Source: Adiantum capillus-veneris (taxonomy: Eukaryota > Streptophyta > Polypodiopsida > Polypodiales > Pteridaceae). Taken from it: a DNA stretch of 33,000 nucleotides. This document shows positions 31,838-33,000 of the stretch, piece by piece; positions within the stretch are counted from its first letter, which is position 1, and each line of letters opens with the position of its first letter. Position numbers and translations under genes: made by a program. The stretch lies in NCBI GenBank assembly GCA_014529385.2, contig CM043959.1, forward strand, positions 53,703,253 through 53,736,252. The letters are read 5' to 3'. Under the pieces are notes generated by a model. It saw only the letters and a list, made by a program, of their open reading frames with translations. It was not told the origin of the DNA and ran no database searches.

Positions 31838-32597
31838 TGTAACAAACTGTTGACGTGTCAAAGCCTAAAGAATGGAGTCAACTAACAGATGTGGCCGGGG
31901 GCCTAAACCCTAATTTTTGCCAGAAACCCTTACTGTTGAAACCTTAATGTTGGAAACCCTAACCCTAAAACTTGCAAACCCTAATTCTGAAAACCCTAAC
32001 CCTAAAACCTGCAAACCCTAATTTTGGAAACCCTAACCCTAAAACTTGCAGACCCTAATTCTAGAAACCCTAAGAAGAAGAAGGAACAGAAGAAGAAGAA
32101 GTCCTACCAACTTATGGGGACTTCGTCCGATGGGGCCCCAAGTGACATAAAGGCATTAAAAATAAAGCAGAACACGCTCAAAATACTTTGCACATCAAAT
32201 ATGATGATGTGGCACCTGTACGGACGTCCCGCAATTCGCGGCGGATTTTTAGGGAAATTCCGAAATTTTAGGAAAGTGATTTTTTAGGGTCAGCTTTTCA
32301 TATTTGATGCTTTTAGGCTTTGGGCCTTTAAATATGAGCCTTGGGGGCCCTCTCTGGCACTCTTCAGCGCACAGATTGCAGAGGAGGTGCTCCCCGGCTG
32401 TTGTACTTTGCGAATCAGCAGTAATATAAAGAAATACCGAAAGGGGCGCCAAGGTTTGGGGCCAATACTCTCTGGGGTGGAATTCCGCCACTCCGTGGCG
32501 TGTCGTCTCTCTCTATTTCAGCTCAGTTGTTATTTGAAGTGCTTAAAGTTGTTCAGTCTGTTCTTTTCTATTGGCACGTGGTGCTCGTCTTGTGACA
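31838..32597 (+). repeat. Element B 3' LTR
   Basis: 760 nt, TGTAACAAACTG to GTGCTCGTCTTGTGACA. Telomere-like array at 31903-32073 and the shared block at 32431-32472. Compared with the 5' LTR it carries about 25 extra nt near 32143-32167. Confidence 0.94.
31903..32073 (+). repeat. Telomere-like CCCTAAA array, element B 3' LTR
   Basis: Same three-unit, about 37-nt arrangement as the 5' LTR, with a few substitutions. Confidence 0.92.
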
Positions 32598-33000
32598 GAA
32601 TGTGCATGGATTACAGAGCTCTCAATAAAATCACCATCAAGACCAGATTTCCGATTCCAAGGATCGATGATATTCTTGACTGACTTCAAGGATCCTCTTG
32701 TTTTAGCAGGACTGATTTAAAAAGTTGATATCATCAGATCCGAATCGCGTCGGGAGATGTCTACAAGACAGCCTTTCAGACGAGGTTCGGTTTGTATGAA
32801 TTTTTGGTGATGCCTTTTGGCCTTACCAATACTCCAACAACTTTCAACCGAATGATGGTTAGGATTTTCAGAGAGTATAGATCATTTGTCGGCACTTTCT
32901 TTGATGACATTATAGTCTTCTCCAAGGATGAAGCAAAATATCGACACCATCTGCTACAGGTCTTTCACCCTTCTCATCTTTGAATTAGCCATCTGGCTTG
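32598..33000 (+). pseudogene. Element C reverse transcriptase, continuation after element B
   Basis: Resumes with [27 protein letters not shown]. It then has SRTDLK (catalytic Asp of motif A), YHQIRIASGDVYKTAF, FLVMPFGLTNTP and FFDDIIVFSKD (the catalytic Asp pair kept). Two TGA stops interrupt it near 32681 and 32726. It runs to about 32983, with later domains outside the window. Confidence 0.88.

Larger units (their letters stand above)
29531..32597 (+). mobile_element. Element B: non-autonomous LTR retrotransposon with telomere-like repeats in its LTRs
   Basis: 3067 nt flanked by perfect 5-bp duplications GAATG (29526-29530 and 32598-32602) inside element C RT. LTRs of 734 and 760 nt, a perfect Met-tRNA primer-binding site, a polypurine tract and 1573 nt of internal DNA with no retroelement protein. 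LTR termini and the shared block resemble elements A and C, so it may be mobilised by that Gypsy machinery. The LTRs are highly similar, differing mainly by an about 25-nt indel near 32143, so it is younger than element C. Internal structure includes GC-rich direct repeats and hairpins. Confidence 0.93.
18127..33000 (+). other. Second giant GBPL intron (open at right edge)
   Basis: The intron begins with the GTGAAC donor after exon i. No GBPL coding sequence was recognised up to the window end, so it is at least 14,874 nt. It contains a partial LTR element, two LINE fragments, a solo LTR, a hAT-like element and two nested LTR elements. The alternative, that the gene is broken here, cannot be excluded without the downstream sequence. 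Confidence 0.6.
26531..33000 (+). mobile_element. Element C: Ty3/Gypsy element of the element A family (open at right)
   Basis: 5' LTR at 26531-27052, primer-binding site, gag, zinc knuckle, protease and reverse transcriptase on the + strand, leaving the window at 33000. LTR termini, gag and protease sequences match element A, so the two are copies of one family. Element B interrupts its RT at 29530. Stops in gag and RT and a frameshift at the RT start show it is inactive. The 3' part (RNase H, integrase, LTR) lies outside. Confidence 0.9.

Overview
The window comes from a land-plant nuclear genome. It carries nine well-conserved exons, all on the + strand, of one host gene: a plant guanylate-binding-protein-like (GBP/GBPL) large GTPase. 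Six exons lie at 2033-3496 and three at 17580-18126. Nearly everything else is intron, filled with transposable elements, many nested inside one another. Large TE-rich introns, chromodomain Ty3/Gypsy elements and plant-type TTTAGGG telomere-like motifs suggest a large-genome plant such as a gymnosperm. The species cannot be fixed from sequence alone.

Layout. 1-2032: intron holding a minus-strand LTR/primer-binding-site junction at 1264/1265. 2033-3496: GBPL exons a-f (switch region, DSEG, LLRD, start of the helical part). 3497-17579: a 14.1-kb intron with a broken minus-strand Ty1/Copia RT (about 4825-5174), LTR-like debris, a 114-bp GA microsatellite and a 32-bp C run. It also holds a non-autonomous LTR element ('element 0', 9156-17404, TSD TAGAG). 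Element 0 was invaded by a deleted Ty3/Gypsy chromovirus-type element ('element A', 9258-15231, minus, TSD CTTGA) and by a tRNA-derived SINE (16303-16680, 16-bp TSD). 17580-18126: GBPL exons g-i.

18127-33000: a second intron, more than 14.8 kb and open at the right edge. It holds a partial relative of element 0 (about 18750-19390). It holds a minus-strand LINE 5' half (about 19420-22350) split by a solo LTR (20953-21608, TSD ACGGG). It holds a second minus-strand LINE 3' half (22952-26320) split by a non-autonomous hAT-like transposon (24819-25494, 8-bp TSD CCAAATAC). It also holds a + strand Gypsy element of the same family as A ('element C', 26531 to beyond 33000). Element C's reverse transcriptase is interrupted by a coding-free LTR element with telomere-like repeats ('element B', 29531-32597, TSD GAATG).

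How it fits together. The GBPL exons keep canonical splice sites and all-phase-0 introns, so the gene looks functional despite the load. The P-loop exon lies to the left and the C-terminal coiled-coil exons to the right of the window. The TEs are almost all visibly dead: stops, frameshifts, a deleted RT core, lost RT catalytic Asp. Target-site duplications give a relative insertion order: LINE1 before the solo LTR, LINE2 before the hAT, 0 before A and the SINE, C before B. Elements A, B, C and the solo LTR share a conserved LTR block and Met-tRNA priming, suggesting B and the solo LTR are parasites of the A/C-type Gypsy machinery.
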